From Aureimonas fodinaquatilis (GTDB lineage: Bacteria; Pseudomonadota; Alphaproteobacteria; Rhizobiales; Rhizobiaceae): a stretch of DNA of 64,000 nt. The stretch lies in contig NZ_VTWH01000004.1 of the NCBI RefSeq assembly GCF_008369445.1, forward strand, positions 124,001 to 188,000, in the 5' to 3' direction. Made by a program: the position numbers and the translations under genes. The notes under the pieces were generated by a model, which ran no database searches, had not been told where the DNA came from, and was given only the letters and a program-made list of their open reading frames with translations. Positions 26,664 to 36,859 of this stretch are shown in pieces. How positions within the stretch are numbered: the first letter of the stretch is position 1; every line of letters begins with the position of its first letter.

Positions 26664-28646
26664 TTGTTCGGATTTGTCATCAATCCGCCGGTCTTCTTTG
26701 GCTCGATTGGTCTGATTGTTCTTTTTCTGGCGTTGGGAGTTCTGGCTCCCGGTCACGCCGAAGCAATTTTCGCCGGTCTGCAATCCGGAATTCTGGCCAA
26801 TTTTGGCTGGCTATACCTTCTTTCAGTCGGCATTTTTCTGATTTCTGTGCTCATTCTTTGCATTGGAAGATACGGCGATCTGAAGCTAGGCCCGGATGAT
26901 TCAGAGCCTGATTTTCGTTACACGTCCTGGATAGCAATGCTGTTTGCGGCGGGTATGGGTATCGGCCTCATGTACTTCGCTGTTGGCGAACCGATGACGC
27001 ACTACGTTTCCCCACCCGACGCTGACCCGATGTCTGTCGCCGCCCAGCGCGAAGCGATGAGCGTGACCTTCTTTCACTGGGGCATTCATGCCTGGGCAAT
27101 CTATGCCGTCGTGGGCCTTTCTCTTGGGTATTTCGGCTATCGATACAACCTGCCGCTGACCATTCGCTCCGGCCTTTATCCAATCCTGAAGCAACGCATC
27201 AACGGACCGATAGGCCACGCCGTCGACATTTTCGCGATCTGCGGAACGGTGTTCGGGCTTGCAACCTCGCTCGGTTTTGGCGTTCTGCAGATCAACGCCG
27301 GACTCAACTATCTTCTGGGCTGGGAAATCAGCACCACTGTGCAGGTTGCGCTGATTGCGATTATCACCCTGGTTGCGACAATCTCGGTCATTACAGGTCT
27401 TGATAAGGGCGTTCGCATCCTCAGCGAAATCAATATCCTGCTTGCCATTGGCCTCATGTTGTTTGTGCTGGTGGTCGGGCCAACGGCAGAGCTGATGCGC
27501 GACTTCGTGCAGAACATCGGCCTCTATCTCGATGATATCCTGCTTCGGACTTTCAACATCTACGCCTATGAACCGCGCCCGTGGATTGATGCCTGGACCC
27601 TGTTTTACTGGGCATGGTGGATTTCCTGGTCGCCATTTGTCGGCATGTTCATTGCCAGGATATCCCGTGGGCGCACCGTAAGAGAGTTCATTATCGCGGT
27701 TCTGTTTATCCCTACCGGGTTCACTTTTTTCTGGATGACCGTGTTCGGAAACACCGCAATGATCCTTGACCAGACGGTCGCTGGCGGCCAGATTTCCGCT
27801 GCCGTCGTCAACGACGTCTCGGTGGGTCTGTTTGAATTCTTCCAATATCTGCCACTTCCGGCGGTCACTTCCACACTTGCTATCGCTCTTGTCGCGGTTT
27901 TCTTTGTAACCTCGTCAGACTCCGGCTCTCTTGTTGTCGATACGATTGCTGCCGGCGGCGAGACAGAAACCACAACTGCCCAGCGCGTATTCTGGTGCAC
28001 GATAGAGGGTCTGGTTGCCATTGTGCTGCTGATGGCTGGTGGTTTGACAGCTCTGCAGTCAGCAACAATCGCCTCAGCCCTGCCTTTTGTTCTGATCATG
28101 CTGGCGTTGGTCTATGGACTGTTCAAAGGGATGCGCGCCGACGTGGCACAGCGCCTCACAGCCGGCGGACCGCCGCACGGTCATGCCCATCCGGCAGTGG
28201 GGTTAACCTGGCAACGCCGACTCGCCTTAGCGCTCAATACACCGACTGAAAAGGAAGTCAGCACCTTCATCCATACTACCGTGCGCAAAGCGCTTGAAGA
28301 GGTAGCGGCTGAACTGTCCAACCGCGACAGGCCCGCCTCGGTTTCAGACGCCGATGGAACCTTGACGCTGACTTCGCCGGCGGAGGGTGTCCGCGACTTT
28401 GTCTACGGGGTTCAGGTATCCAGCCACAAGCTTCCAGCCTTTTCAGCGTTTGAGGCAACCAAGATGGAATTGCGTTACGAGGCGCGCACGTTTTTCTCGG
28501 ACGGCAGCAAGGGCTATGATGTGATGGGTCTTTCGAAAGATCAGATCATCACCGATGTTCTCGTACAATTCGAACGCTATCTGGCTCTGGTCATATCGCG
28601 TGAAACTGCGCTTGTCCTTGAAGCGCCTGAACACGGCCAGATTTGA
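26664..28646 (+). CDS. BCCT-family choline/betaine transporter (BetT-like)
   Basis: The start is TTG 26664 with AGGAG 10 bp upstream; the protein has 660 residues. About twelve membrane helices occupy residues 5-490. Diagnostic BCCT segments are [16 protein letters not shown] and the tryptophan-rich signature [20 protein letters not shown], followed by [11 protein letters not shown]-terminal cytoplasmic extension of about 160 residues, with a [14 protein letters not shown] segment, is typical of BetT-type high-affinity proton-driven choline carriers, where it senses osmotic conditions. No betaine synthesis genes (betA/betB) are adjacent, so choline versus betaine specificity is inferred only from the tail. 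Confidence 0.9.
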   Translation: MFGFVINPPVFFGSIGLIVLFLALGVLAPGHAEAIFAGLQSGILANFGWLYLLSVGIFLISVLILCIGRYGDLKLGPDDSEPDFRYTSWIAMLFAAGMGIGLMYFAVGEPMTHYVSPPDADPMSVAAQREAMSVTFFHWGIHAWAIYAVVGLSLGYFGYRYNLPLTIRSGLYPILKQRINGPIGHAVDIFAICGTVFGLATSLGFGVLQINAGLNYLLGWEISTTVQVALIAIITLVATISVITGLDKGVRILSEINILLAIGLMLFVLVVGPTAELMRDFVQNIGLYLDDILLRTFNIYAYEPRPWIDAWTLFYWAWWISWSPFVGMFIARISRGRTVREFIIAVLFIPTGFTFFWMTVFGNTAMILDQTVAGGQISAAVVNDVSVGLFEFFQYLPLPAVTSTLAIALVAVFFVTSSDSGSLVVDTIAAGGETETTTAQRVFWCTIEGLVAIVLLMAGGLTALQSATIASALPFVLIMLALVYGLFKGMRADVAQRLTAGGPPHGHAHPAVGLTWQRRLALALNTPTEKEVSTFIHTTVRKALEEVAAELSNRDRPASVSDADGTLTLTSPAEGVRDFVYGVQVSSHKLPAFSAFEATKMELRYEARTFFSDGSKGYDVMGLSKDQIITDVLVQFERYLALVISRETALVLEAPEHGQI

Positions 28647-28670
28647 AATACGGTTTGTGATTTTCGCCTG

Positions 28671-29753
28671 TCAGTCAGTTGCCTGACTGCACGTGCTTAG
28701 TGTGAAGTGCAAACCCTCTGGCCTGAACTCCAGCAGACCTTTGCCGCCAAAGTAATTGGCGGCAACTCGCTCAATCAGCAAAGTGCCGAAACTGCGCCGA
28801 GTGGGCACTGCGACGGGCGGACCACCACTTTCCACCCACTGAAATTCGAAAAAATCATCCGCCTGCCGCCAATTGATCACCACACGTCCAAACTCATTGG
28901 AAAGCGCGCCATACTTAACGGCATTTGTTGCCAGTTCGTGGATCGAGAGAGAAAGGCCCAGAGCCTGTTGAGGGGTCAATCGGAAGCTTTCCCCGATGAT
29001 TTCAACCCGTCCGTCCGGCCCTTGATGCGCACCAAGCGCCGCTTGTGCAATTTCGCGCGCGTCCGCCTCTGTGAATTGTGTCAGGGTCAGAATGTCCTGT
29101 GCACCGGCAAGCGCCTGCAGCCGGTCATTGATAACCTGTTGTGCCGTGTCAATCGAACCCGCCACACGCAGGGTCTGTGAAACAATGGCCTGAACAATGG
29201 TCAGGGTGTTCTTCATCCGGTGGGCCAACTCGGAATTGAGCAGCCGCTGCGCTTCCTCGGACATCTTACGGTCTGAAATGTCCGATGCCGCGCCCATCCA
29301 GCTCTCAATCTCACCCTGTTCATCGAACAGGGGCACCGCGCGCGAAAGTGCCCACCCGACTGCGCCATCCAAACGATTGACCATATGCTCGAGATTGTAA
29401 GTGTCTTTCGCGGCAATGGCGCGCTGGATTTCTCCGCGCACCAGATCCTGATGAACAGTGGGAATGTATGTCTCGATCCAGTGTTTGTTGGACTGTGTAT
29501 TGTCTGGGATGAAGCCGCCACCCTGAAGTTGGTCCAGTTCCGACCAATCAGCGTTGATCTTGTAACGCACCTCTGAGGATGAACGAACAAGCGCGTCAAG
29601 CTGGGCGGTCAGCTTGAGCAGCCTGTGCTTTTCGGTTGAGCGCTCAAGGCGCAGCGCGTCCAGCTCTGCCTGAAGTGAGACACATTGCAAAAGCAGAGCT
29701 TCGACACTCTGCGCCGCATCGGGCTGCTGCCTGGGCGTATCGTCCGTGATCAA
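28671..29753 (-). CDS. HWE-family histidine kinase with PAS domain
   Basis: The 360-residue soluble kinase has an N-terminal coiled-coil (about 25-60), one PAS domain (about 60-165) and an HWE kinase core. The phospho-acceptor region is ELAHRMKNTLTIVQA (His near 178), the N box is HELATNAVKYGALS, and WVESGG contains the W-x-E motif that names the family. These kinases are frequent in Hyphomicrobiales and often respond to light, redox or general stress, commonly as orphans. No response regulator is adjacent. A 7-bp hairpin (28672-28689) overlaps its stop, between it and the convergent BCCT gene. Confidence 0.9.
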   Translation of the reverse strand: MITDDTPRQQPDAAQSVEALLLQCVSLQAELDALRLERSTEKHRLLKLTAQLDALVRSSSEVRYKINADWSELDQLQGGGFIPDNTQSNKHWIETYIPTVHQDLVRGEIQRAIAAKDTYNLEHMVNRLDGAVGWALSRAVPLFDEQGEIESWMGAASDISDRKMSEEAQRLLNSELAHRMKNTLTIVQAIVSQTLRVAGSIDTAQQVINDRLQALAGAQDILTLTQFTEADAREIAQAALGAHQGPDGRVEIIGESFRLTPQQALGLSLSIHELATNAVKYGALSNEFGRVVINWRQADDFFEFQWVESGGPPVAVPTRRSFGTLLIERVAANYFGGKGLLEFRPEGLHFTLSTCSQATD

Positions 29754-30135
29754 GAAGAGTCGCTTTCAAAACAAGGATTATCGAATTCTTATCGCCTACT
29801 GGTTGCTAAGTCGATCTGCTGAAAACCGAGTTGGATCGAGCAATCGAGATTGCCCTGTTTGGGATGGCGCAACCTGCAAATGTAATTCTCGCCAGAGATT
29901 TGAAGCCTCAAGGAAGCCTGCCACCGCTCCACACTTTTGGACCCGGGTTTGAAGTTTTCAAACCACCGGGCGCAATAGAAAGATTAACATGACATTTTGA
30001 TCGCATTTAAGTGATCATTGCAGTTGCCGGGCAGACATCAGCTTAATACGGAACGAGCACCGTAATGTCATGCGACTGTTACACGTGCATTCTAAGGCTC
30101 CCCACCGCTACTTACCGTTGCAGGGGAACCACTTC
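29754..30135. other. Intergenic region upstream of phnD
   Basis: This 382-bp gap separates the divergent HWE kinase gene and phnD. The right part carries a Pho-box-like site at 30065-30082 and a poorer match in reverse orientation at 29989-30006. No protein-coding frame with a ribosome site was seen apart from phnD. Confidence 0.55.
30065..30082 (+). promoter_or_regulatory. Putative Pho box upstream of phnDCEE
   Basis: The 18-bp site ATGTCAT-GCGA-CTGTTAC matches the PhoB direct-repeat consensus CTGTCAT-N4-CTGTCAC/T at 6 of 7 positions in each half. It lies 54 bp upstream of the phnD start, a suitable place for activation. PhoB control would mean induction under phosphate limitation. Confidence 0.6.
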
Positions 30136-31089
30136 ATGAAAAAACTGCTACTTGCGCTTGCTCTTTCGGCAGCGTTCACGGCACCAGCCGCCGCCGAGTT
30201 CAAACTCGACAGCCGCTATCAAGACGCTGATGGCGACCTGGTGGCCGATATTCCAACTGATCCGGCACAGCTGATCGATCCGGATACGCTGGTCTTCGCT
30301 TACACACCCGTTGAGGATCCAGCCGTTTACGCAGAGGTCTGGGCCAGCTTTCTCGACCACATGAAGGAAGTGACCGGAAAGGAAGTGCAGTTCTTCCCCG
30401 TACAGTCCAATGCTGCTCAAATTGAAGCAATGCGCGCTGGCCGCCTGCATGTTGCGGGCTTCAACACCGGTGGCAACCCGCTTGCAGTCGCCTGTGCCGG
30501 TTTCCGTCCTTTCACCATGATGGCGTCCAACGAAGACGCTTTCGGCTATGAAATGGAAATCATCACCTATCCCGGCTCCGGCATTGAAAAGGTTGAGGAC
30601 ATCAAGGGCAAAAAGCTCGCCTTCACCTCTGAAACGTCAAACTCCGGCTACAAGGCGCCTTCGGCCATTCTGCAGGCGGAATTTGCCATGGCTGCCAACA
30701 CCGATTTCGAACCGGTGTTCTCTGGCAAGCATGACAACTCGATTCTGGGCGTCGCCAACAAGGACTACCCGGCAGCATCCATTGCCAATTCGGTTCTGAA
30801 CCGCATGCTGGCACGTGATGTCGTCAAGCAGGATCAACTGGTTTCCATCTACAAGTCACAGACTTTCCCGACCACCGGCTACGGCGTTGTCTACAATCTG
30901 ACGCCCGAATTGCAGGAAAAAATCCAGGAAGCGTTTTTTACCTTCAATTGGGAAGGTTCAGCGCTGCTTGAAGAGTTCCAGAGCTCCGAGCCGCCTCAGG
31001 AAAAGTTCATCCCGATCTCGTTCAAGGATCATTGGTCGGTCATCCGCCAGATCGATGAGGCTAACGGCGTTTCCTACGACTGCCAGTAG
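30136..31089 (+). CDS. phnD: Phosphonate/phosphite ABC transporter substrate-binding protein
   Basis: I chose ATG 30136 (317 residues): it is preceded by AGGGGAA and opens a classic signal peptide, MKKLLLALALSAAFTAPAAA. The mature protein has the PhnD/PBPb fold with FAYTPVEDPAVYAEVWASFLDHM in part, PVQSNAAQIEAMRAGRLHVAG, and FTSETSNSGYKAP, which contains the Ser/Thr phosph(on)ate-binding loop. It captures phosphonate, phosphite or a related oxyanion in the periplasm. The phnC ATPase and two phnE permeases follow. No C-P lyase genes are nearby, so the imported compound is not identified. Confidence 0.92.
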   Translation: MKKLLLALALSAAFTAPAAAEFKLDSRYQDADGDLVADIPTDPAQLIDPDTLVFAYTPVEDPAVYAEVWASFLDHMKEVTGKEVQFFPVQSNAAQIEAMRAGRLHVAGFNTGGNPLAVACAGFRPFTMMASNEDAFGYEMEIITYPGSGIEKVEDIKGKKLAFTSETSNSGYKAPSAILQAEFAMAANTDFEPVFSGKHDNSILGVANKDYPAASIANSVLNRMLARDVVKQDQLVSIYKSQTFPTTGYGVVYNLTPELQEKIQEAFFTFNWEGSALLEEFQSSEPPQEKFIPISFKDHWSVIRQIDEANGVSYDCQ

Positions 31090-31187
31090 GCATTCCAAAC
31101 TCGAAGAATGGAAGGCGGCCGCGCGCAGGCGTGGTCGCCTGAACCGGCATTTGCGCAGACGTGCGCCAGCGAACACAAAGGGCTTCC

Positions 31188-32015
31188 ATGCTGCGGATAG
31201 ATGGGCTGACCAAGCGATACAAGACCGGCGACCAGGCATTGAAGAACGTTTCGTTCGAGATTTCCGGTGGTCAGGTCGTCGGGCTCATTGGCCCATCCGG
31301 GGCAGGAAAATCAACTCTGATACGCTGTGTGAACAAGTTGGTAGAGCCAACTTCCGGCAGCATTTCCTTGAACAACCGCGAGATTTCAAGTGCAAGTGGT
31401 GGTGAGTTGCGTCGCATTCGCCGCCGCATCGGTATGATTTTTCAGGAATATGCGCTGGTCGAGCGATTGACGGTCATGGAGAATGTCCTGTCAGGCAGAC
31501 TGGGCTATGTTCCCTTCTGGCGCTCTTATCTGCGGCGCTTTCCGCAGGCAGATGTCGACAAGGCGTTCATGCTTCTTGAGCGAGTTGGCCTCAGCACCCA
31601 TGCAGACAAACGCGCCGATGCGCTCTCGGGTGGACAGCGTCAGCGCGTCGGTATTGCCCGCGCGCTGGAGCAGGATCCTGAGCTTTTGCTGGTGGATGAG
31701 CCGACTGCCTCGCTTGATCCGAAAACCTCCCGCCAGATCATGCGGCTCATTCTTGAAATCTGCCGCGAGCGTAGCCTTCCTGCTGTCATCAACATTCACG
31801 ATGTGGAACTGGCGCGCATGTTTGTGGACCGGATTATCGGTCTGCGCGCCGGTGAAATCGTGTTCGATGCCGCTCCGGCAAAGCTGGATAACGCCGCCCT
31901 GACGCGGATCTATGGCGAGGAAGACTGGAAACACTCTGCGTCGGAAGAGGAGGATGGCGATCCAACCATCCTGGTAAAGCATCCGGATCTGCAGCGGCTG
32001 GAGGCGGTTGTCTGA
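31188..32015 (+). CDS. phnC: Phosphonate ABC transporter ATP-binding protein
   Basis: ATG 31188 gives 275 residues starting [11 protein letters not shown]; an upstream in-frame GTG or TTG lacks support. Walker A is GPSGAGKST, the Q-loop is [20 protein letters not shown], the signature is [15 protein letters not shown], Walker B is [12 protein letters not shown] and the switch His is in NIHDVELA. The PhnC-typical [17 protein letters not shown] stretch supports the assignment. It energises import by PhnD/PhnE at the inner membrane. The last base of its stop codon overlaps the phnE start. Confidence 0.94.
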   Translation: MLRIDGLTKRYKTGDQALKNVSFEISGGQVVGLIGPSGAGKSTLIRCVNKLVEPTSGSISLNNREISSASGGELRRIRRRIGMIFQEYALVERLTVMENVLSGRLGYVPFWRSYLRRFPQADVDKAFMLLERVGLSTHADKRADALSGGQRQRVGIARALEQDPELLLVDEPTASLDPKTSRQIMRLILEICRERSLPAVINIHDVELARMFVDRIIGLRAGEIVFDAAPAKLDNAALTRIYGEEDWKHSASEEEDGDPTILVKHPDLQRLEAVV

Positions 32016-32818
32016 TGCAGGCGGCACAATCACGGCGCTGGCGCAGACCGCCGGTCCTTATTCCCGATGCGCGGGTTCGTTATGCGATTTACGGCGCTGC
32101 CATAGTCTACCTCGTGCTGGCTATATCCAGCGTGGAAGTGAACTGGCTGCGTATTTATGAGGGTCTGGAGCGCGGTCAGCGCTTCGTCATGGGTTTTCTG
32201 ACGCCGGACTTCACCACACGTGGCAACGATATCTGGAAAGGCATGGTGGAAAGCCTGACGATGACCCTGACGTCGACAGTCGCGGGAATCATCATTTCCA
32301 TTCCGATCGGAATTGGCGCGGCGCGCAATGTCGCTCCCCTGCCCGTTTACGCAGTCTGCCGGTCCATCATTGCAGTCTCCCGTTCCTTCCAGGAAATCAT
32401 CGTCGCAATTCTGTTTGTGGCGATGTTCGGCTTTGGCCCATTTGCCGGCTTTTTGACGCTGACCTTTGCCACGGTGGGCTTCATGGCAAAGCTGCTGGCC
32501 GAAGATATTGAAGATATCGACCGCTCGCAGGTCGAGGCGGTCTCGGCCACGGGTGCAAGCTGGCTTCAGAAGCTCAATTATGGCGTCCAGCCACAGGTCA
32601 TGCCGCGGCTAATCGGGTTGAGCGTCTACCGCCTCGACATCAATTTCCGGGAGAGCGCGGTCATAGGCATTGTCGGTGCGGGCGGCATCGGTGCCACGCT
32701 TAACACCGCAATGGACCGCTATGAATATGACACGGCGGGCGCAATCCTGATCCTCATCATTCTGATTGTCATGGCTTCCGAATACGGGTCCAGCCGCTTG
32801 CGGAAGTGGGTGCAGTAA
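32015..32818 (+). CDS. phnE: Phosphonate ABC transporter permease (first PhnE)
   Basis: The 267-residue permease has about six membrane helices (first near residues 22-42) and the PhnE cytoplasmic loop EAVSATGASWLQKLNYGVQPQ in part, which docks the ATPase. The late stretch VYRLDINFRESAVIGIVGAGGIG is typical of the PhnE family. It overlaps phnC by one base and the second permease by TAATG. Two different PhnE subunits are common and would form a heterodimeric channel. Confidence 0.93.
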   Translation: MQAAQSRRWRRPPVLIPDARVRYAIYGAAIVYLVLAISSVEVNWLRIYEGLERGQRFVMGFLTPDFTTRGNDIWKGMVESLTMTLTSTVAGIIISIPIGIGAARNVAPLPVYAVCRSIIAVSRSFQEIIVAILFVAMFGFGPFAGFLTLTFATVGFMAKLLAEDIEDIDRSQVEAVSATGASWLQKLNYGVQPQVMPRLIGLSVYRLDINFRESAVIGIVGAGGIGATLNTAMDRYEYDTAGAILILIILIVMASEYGSSRLRKWVQ

Positions 32819-33633
32819 TGCCAGTGCAAATTGTCGATTCCCGTCCGGTCTGGCAACGCCACACCAGAACACAGCAATGGGCCATATGGGCTGGCTGGTT
32901 CGCCCTTGTGCTGGCCACCGTCTGGTGCTGGCAGGTGATGAACCGCGGCACCATCTGGGCTTTTGTGGATGATGCGCCCCGACAGGCGAGCGATCTTCTG
33001 TCTCGCGCATGGCCGCCACGCTGGTCTTACATGGATCGGTTGTGGCAGCCTTTGTGGGACACCCTCAACATAGCGACACTTGGCACCTTGCTGGGCATCG
33101 TTATTGCCGTGCCGATTGCGTTTCTGGCGGCTTCCAACACAACGCCCAGCAAAAGCCTGCTTCGGCCCTTCGCACTGTTTGTCATTGTTGCGTCCCGGTC
33201 CATCAATTCGCTGATCTGGGCATTGCTGCTGGTGGCAATCATCGGCCCGGGCCTGCTGGCGGGCATCATGGCCATTGCGTTCCGCTCCATCGGCTTCATC
33301 GGCAAACTGCTTTATGAGGCGATTGAAGAGGTCGACACATCACAAGTTGAGGCCGTGGCGGCAACAGGCGCATCGCGAATGCAGACCATGGATTACGCCA
33401 TCGTTCCGCAGATACTTCCGGCCTTTGCAGGCATATCGGTGTTTCGATGGGATATTAATATCCGGGAGTCGACAATATTGGGCCTTGTGGGCGCAGGTGG
33501 TATTGGCGTGCAGCTGGAATCATCCCTCGCGCGGCTGGCATGGTCGGAAATCACCGTCATTTTTGCGGTTATTCTCGTCACTGTTGTGTTTTCCGAATGG
33601 ATATCGGGCAAAGTGCGCCACGCGATTATCTGA
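32818..33633 (+). CDS. phnE: Phosphonate ABC transporter permease (second PhnE)
   Basis: ATG 32818 overlaps the previous stop and gives 271 residues. It is a paralogue of the upstream permease: about six helices, the docking loop VEAVAATGASRMQTMDYAIV, and the shared RWDINIRESTILGLVGAGGIG region in part. The N-terminal 80 residues differ from the first permease, with a periplasmic segment between helices 1 and 2. It is the last gene of phnDCEE; a separate HPP-family gene begins 75 bp downstream. Confidence 0.93.
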   Translation: MPVQIVDSRPVWQRHTRTQQWAIWAGWFALVLATVWCWQVMNRGTIWAFVDDAPRQASDLLSRAWPPRWSYMDRLWQPLWDTLNIATLGTLLGIVIAVPIAFLAASNTTPSKSLLRPFALFVIVASRSINSLIWALLLVAIIGPGLLAGIMAIAFRSIGFIGKLLYEAIEEVDTSQVEAVAATGASRMQTMDYAIVPQILPAFAGISVFRWDINIRESTILGLVGAGGIGVQLESSLARLAWSEITVIFAVILVTVVFSEWISGKVRHAII

Positions 33634-33708
33634 TTGACGTTCGCTCAGCCCGGTCGGGAAGACTATTCTGGTGACGGCGCGTTTTTTAGGGCATTCAACC
33701 TTACGTGA

Positions 33709-34851
33709 ATGGGCATGCCGCTGCTAAAGCCAAAGGCTCCTGACAATGCCTTGGCTGAGTGGCGCATGCTGAAATTTCACATTCCGGAATTCGGTTTCCG
33801 ACCGATCCTCGCCGGCGCAACGTTGTCCGCGCGTCTGATGGCTGCCGTTGGCGCCATGCTGGGCATCGCCGCCACCGCGCTGATCTGCACAGTTTCGCTG
33901 TATCTTGACCCAGCTTTGCCCTGGCTTGTTGCCCCCATTGGTGCATCTGCCGTCCTGCTGTTTGCCGTGCCCGCCAGCCCATTGGCGCAACCATGGCCGA
34001 TTATCGGTGGCAATACGATTTCCGCTCTTGCCGGAATTGTTGTGGCCTATCTGGTGCCACAGCCGGTTCTGGCTGCATCCCTGGCGGTTGCAGCCGCCAT
34101 TATCGCCATGTCCCTTTCCCGCTCTCTGCACCCGCCCGGCGGCGCGGTGGCGTTGACCGCGGTTCTGGGGTTTCATTCCGGCTTCACGGATCTCTTGTTT
34201 CCGCTGGTGCCGGTTGCGTTGAACTCTGCTGTGCTGGTTGGGTTGGGATATGCGTTTCATGCCCTTATGCGGCGCGATTATCCGCATGTTCCACAAGCGG
34301 CGCCTCAAAATCAGCACCAGACTGCTGACATTCCGCCATCTCAGCGGCTCGGAGTTGGACCGGACGATATTGACGCGGCCTTGGCGAACATTGGCGAAGC
34401 TTTTGATATTGGCCGCGATGATCTGTACAATCTGGTGCGCGAGGTTGAACGCCAGGGACTATCCCGAATTGGCAGTCTGGTTCGCTGCGGTGACATCATG
34501 TCCAAAGACGTCGTCGCCGTTTCTCCCGATGCAACCACGGATCATGCTCGCGAACTCCTGTTCAAGCACAATATTCGCACGATACCTGTTGTTGCTGGCA
34601 ATGGCAGCTTGATGGGCACGGTTGGCCTGCGGGAAACCGTAGGATCCAGCGCGGCTGTTTCCCGAGTGCTGACGCCAGCTCAAACCGCAAGCATCACTGA
34701 TCCGGCCATTGATCTTCTGCCTGTGCTGACGGAAGGCAAAACCCATGCGGTGGTGATTCTGGGTCCGGACAAGACGGTTGTCGGGCTCGTCACTCAGACA
34801 GATCTTCTGGCTGCACTTGGATCCTGCGTCGTCATGCCGTTTCAACCTTGA
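33709..34851 (+). CDS. HPP-family membrane protein with CBS domains
   Basis: The 380-residue protein has an N-terminal HPP domain of about five membrane helices (roughly 35-195) with the name-giving LHPPGGAVALTAVLGF motif. A C-terminal cytoplasmic region (about 255-375) has two CBS repeats, the first in CGDIMSKDVVAVSPDA. HPP proteins are linked to nitrite or anion transport in some bacteria and plants, and CBS pairs usually sense adenosine nucleotides. Here it follows phnDCEE, so an anion-related role is possible. It converges on the second HWE kinase gene with only 4 bp between. Confidence 0.87.
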   Translation: MGMPLLKPKAPDNALAEWRMLKFHIPEFGFRPILAGATLSARLMAAVGAMLGIAATALICTVSLYLDPALPWLVAPIGASAVLLFAVPASPLAQPWPIIGGNTISALAGIVVAYLVPQPVLAASLAVAAAIIAMSLSRSLHPPGGAVALTAVLGFHSGFTDLLFPLVPVALNSAVLVGLGYAFHALMRRDYPHVPQAAPQNQHQTADIPPSQRLGVGPDDIDAALANIGEAFDIGRDDLYNLVREVERQGLSRIGSLVRCGDIMSKDVVAVSPDATTDHARELLFKHNIRTIPVVAGNGSLMGTVGLRETVGSSAAVSRVLTPAQTASITDPAIDLLPVLTEGKTHAVVILGPDKTVVGLVTQTDLLAALGSCVVMPFQP

Positions 34852-34855
34852 AGGC

Positions 34856-36256
34856 TCACAGGGCAGACGCCGCAAGCACTCGATCGGCAGAAACCTGAAG
34901 TTCCCACAGGACACCGGATGGAAGTTGGCGGAATGAAACAGCGGCACCCAGCACAGATTTTGGATGTCGCTCAATCACCACGGACCCAAATCCGCGTCTT
35001 GCAGGCGGTGCAACAACAGGGCCATCCCTCTCCTGCCAGTGCATGGTGAACACCCGGCCGCCAGCCTGGTCAGAAACGCTCCATCCAATAGCCACGGTTC
35101 CACATTCGTTGAAAAGCGCGCCATATTTCAGCGCATTGACCGTCAATTCGTGTACAGCCAGACTGATCACTTCTGCAGCCTCGCCGCGCAATCGCACATC
35201 GGCATCGCCGCGGATCAGCAGCCTTTCCGGCTCGACACTGCCTGCACCAACTGTCTGCGACATCACAATTTCCAGCACAGATGCCCCGCTGCTCTGCCCC
35301 TGTAGTAAAATGTTTTGGTTTTTCGCAATTGCGGCGATGCGAGCATCAAGCGTGCGCACATAATCTGCGGATGGATCGGGCACGGTTTTTCGAACAAGCG
35401 CCTGAACAATCGCCAGAAGATTGGTTGAACGATGGTGCATTTCACGCATCAGAAGCTGGATACGCAATTCACTCTTGCGCTGATCTGTGACATTGCGAGA
35501 CACGCACAAAATCGTCGTGACCCTGTCGTCCGGCGATTTCAGCGGGGTCAGGATATTGTCCCAGTAAACCGGGTCAGCGCCAGGCAACCGGCTTACACTT
35601 AGAAACCGGGCCGACTCCCCGCGCCTGGCGATCGTGAATGCTTTGCTGGCTTCTTCCTGCATATCGACCGGGAACAGTTCAAGCCAGTTCATGCCAAACC
35701 CGGAATCATGTTCGAGACCCAGCGCCTCACATCCTGCCTGGTTCATGTGACTGAGCGCGCCATTGGGTCGAATAACCGCAATGCAATCGACGCTGGCTTT
35801 CATCACGCCAGTCTGCAATCGGTTTTTTCTCTCCAGCTCCCGCTGCAGAAATTTCTGTTCGTGAATATCTTTCAAAACATGAAGCCAGAAATAGCTGCCG
35901 TCGACTGACTGCAGGCGAGTGGAAAGTGTGAACCACCTGTCAGGCCCGCGATCGGTCTTCAAACGCACTTCCCTCTCAGACTGTCCGTGCAATTGCCGAA
36001 CTTGCGCTGGTGCGTTCGACAGTTTTTCCCGGTCAAAACTGCGCAACTGCGTGGCCCAGTGGACAGATGCCAGTTGCGCATTGTTTCTATGGGCACAGTC
36101 GAGCCAGGCATGATTGAAAAAGGTTCTGCCATTTTCCGCGCTGACCACCGCTACAGGATCTGTGAGCAGGTCAAACATTGCGCATAGCGTGAGAAACTCA
36201 CCCGTGGAGGCCAGCGGATTCTGCCCGTGAGGCATTGTGAATTCTGAAGACTCCAT
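34856..36256 (-). CDS. HWE-family histidine kinase with tandem PAS domains
   Basis: The start at ATG 36256 (466 residues, MESSEFTMPHGQ) follows GAGGAAAA; a further 13 upstream residues are open but unsupported. Two PAS-like domains (about 25-140 and 150-275) precede the HWE core: MREMHHRSTNLLAIVQALVR with the phospho-acceptor His, VHELTVNALKYGALF as N box, and WQERDGP as the W-x-E motif. No membrane helix is seen, so it is cytoplasmic. It is an orphan kinase, a second copy of the class at 28671-29753, with the phn operon and HPP gene between them. Confidence 0.9.
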   Translation of the reverse strand: MESSEFTMPHGQNPLASTGEFLTLCAMFDLLTDPVAVVSAENGRTFFNHAWLDCAHRNNAQLASVHWATQLRSFDREKLSNAPAQVRQLHGQSEREVRLKTDRGPDRWFTLSTRLQSVDGSYFWLHVLKDIHEQKFLQRELERKNRLQTGVMKASVDCIAVIRPNGALSHMNQAGCEALGLEHDSGFGMNWLELFPVDMQEEASKAFTIARRGESARFLSVSRLPGADPVYWDNILTPLKSPDDRVTTILCVSRNVTDQRKSELRIQLLMREMHHRSTNLLAIVQALVRKTVPDPSADYVRTLDARIAAIAKNQNILLQGQSSGASVLEIVMSQTVGAGSVEPERLLIRGDADVRLRGEAAEVISLAVHELTVNALKYGALFNECGTVAIGWSVSDQAGGRVFTMHWQERDGPVVAPPARRGFGSVVIERHPKSVLGAAVSFRQLPSGVLWELQVSADRVLAASAL

Positions 36257-36415
36257 CAGAGACTTTTCCTCATGCTTACGCCCAATACGCAACAAGCAAT
36301 ACTATTGCGGCACCGCAAACAAATCTCAACTGGTTTTGATATTTTATTGAAAACGCGAAATATTTTTATGATAAATTCGATTACAGGTTGATTTTAATAT
36401 CGACACTATTGCACT

Positions 36416-36859
36416 CTATACTGTGTTTTGTATTACTTTACTGTGTAAGTGGGCCCCGGTAAAATCCCGGCCGGCTATTGTGCTGCATAATGCTGACCAT
36501 TCGCATCCATGGCAGGCTCGACGAAGTTTCGTAGCAAAGCTACCGCGCAATTGCTGCGCCATATCGAGTGTAACGATCAGCAGACTGCCCTCTTCTGTCG
36601 GCAATCCAACCAGCGCGGCAATGTCCCGGGCGGCAGCTGCGTCCCGGATCTTCACACCTTGCGTCAGGCAATGGGCTTCTCTGCCCTCTTTCAGCAGCGG
36701 AGCACAGATATCATCCGGCCCCGCCACTATCTCGATGTCTTCACCCGCATTCACACGCGCTATAACCTGATCATAATTCGCGACAAAGGCGTCGTTATAG
36801 CCAAGCCCAACATAGTTGAGCATGCACAGCAAATGATGGGGGCGAAGACGAAGGGTCAT
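36416..36859 (-). CDS. DUF1284 domain protein
   Basis: The 147-residue protein matches DUF1284, with MTLRLRPHHLLCMLNYVGLGY at the start (motif shortened: LRPHHLLCM) and cysteines at PDDICAPLL, AHCLTQG and ACHGCEWSALC. The cysteine spacing suggests a metal or Fe-S site, as proposed for the family, but this is not established. It overlaps bioY by 4 bp and is probably translated with it; the bioY-DUF1284 pair is common in rhizobia. A role in biotin uptake or use is inferred from this linkage only. Confidence 0.85.
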   Translation of the reverse strand: MTLRLRPHHLLCMLNYVGLGYNDAFVANYDQVIARVNAGEDIEIVAGPDDICAPLLKEGREAHCLTQGVKIRDAAAARDIAALVGLPTEEGSLLIVTLDMAQQLRGSFATKLRRACHGCEWSALCSTIAGRDFTGAHLHSKVIQNTV

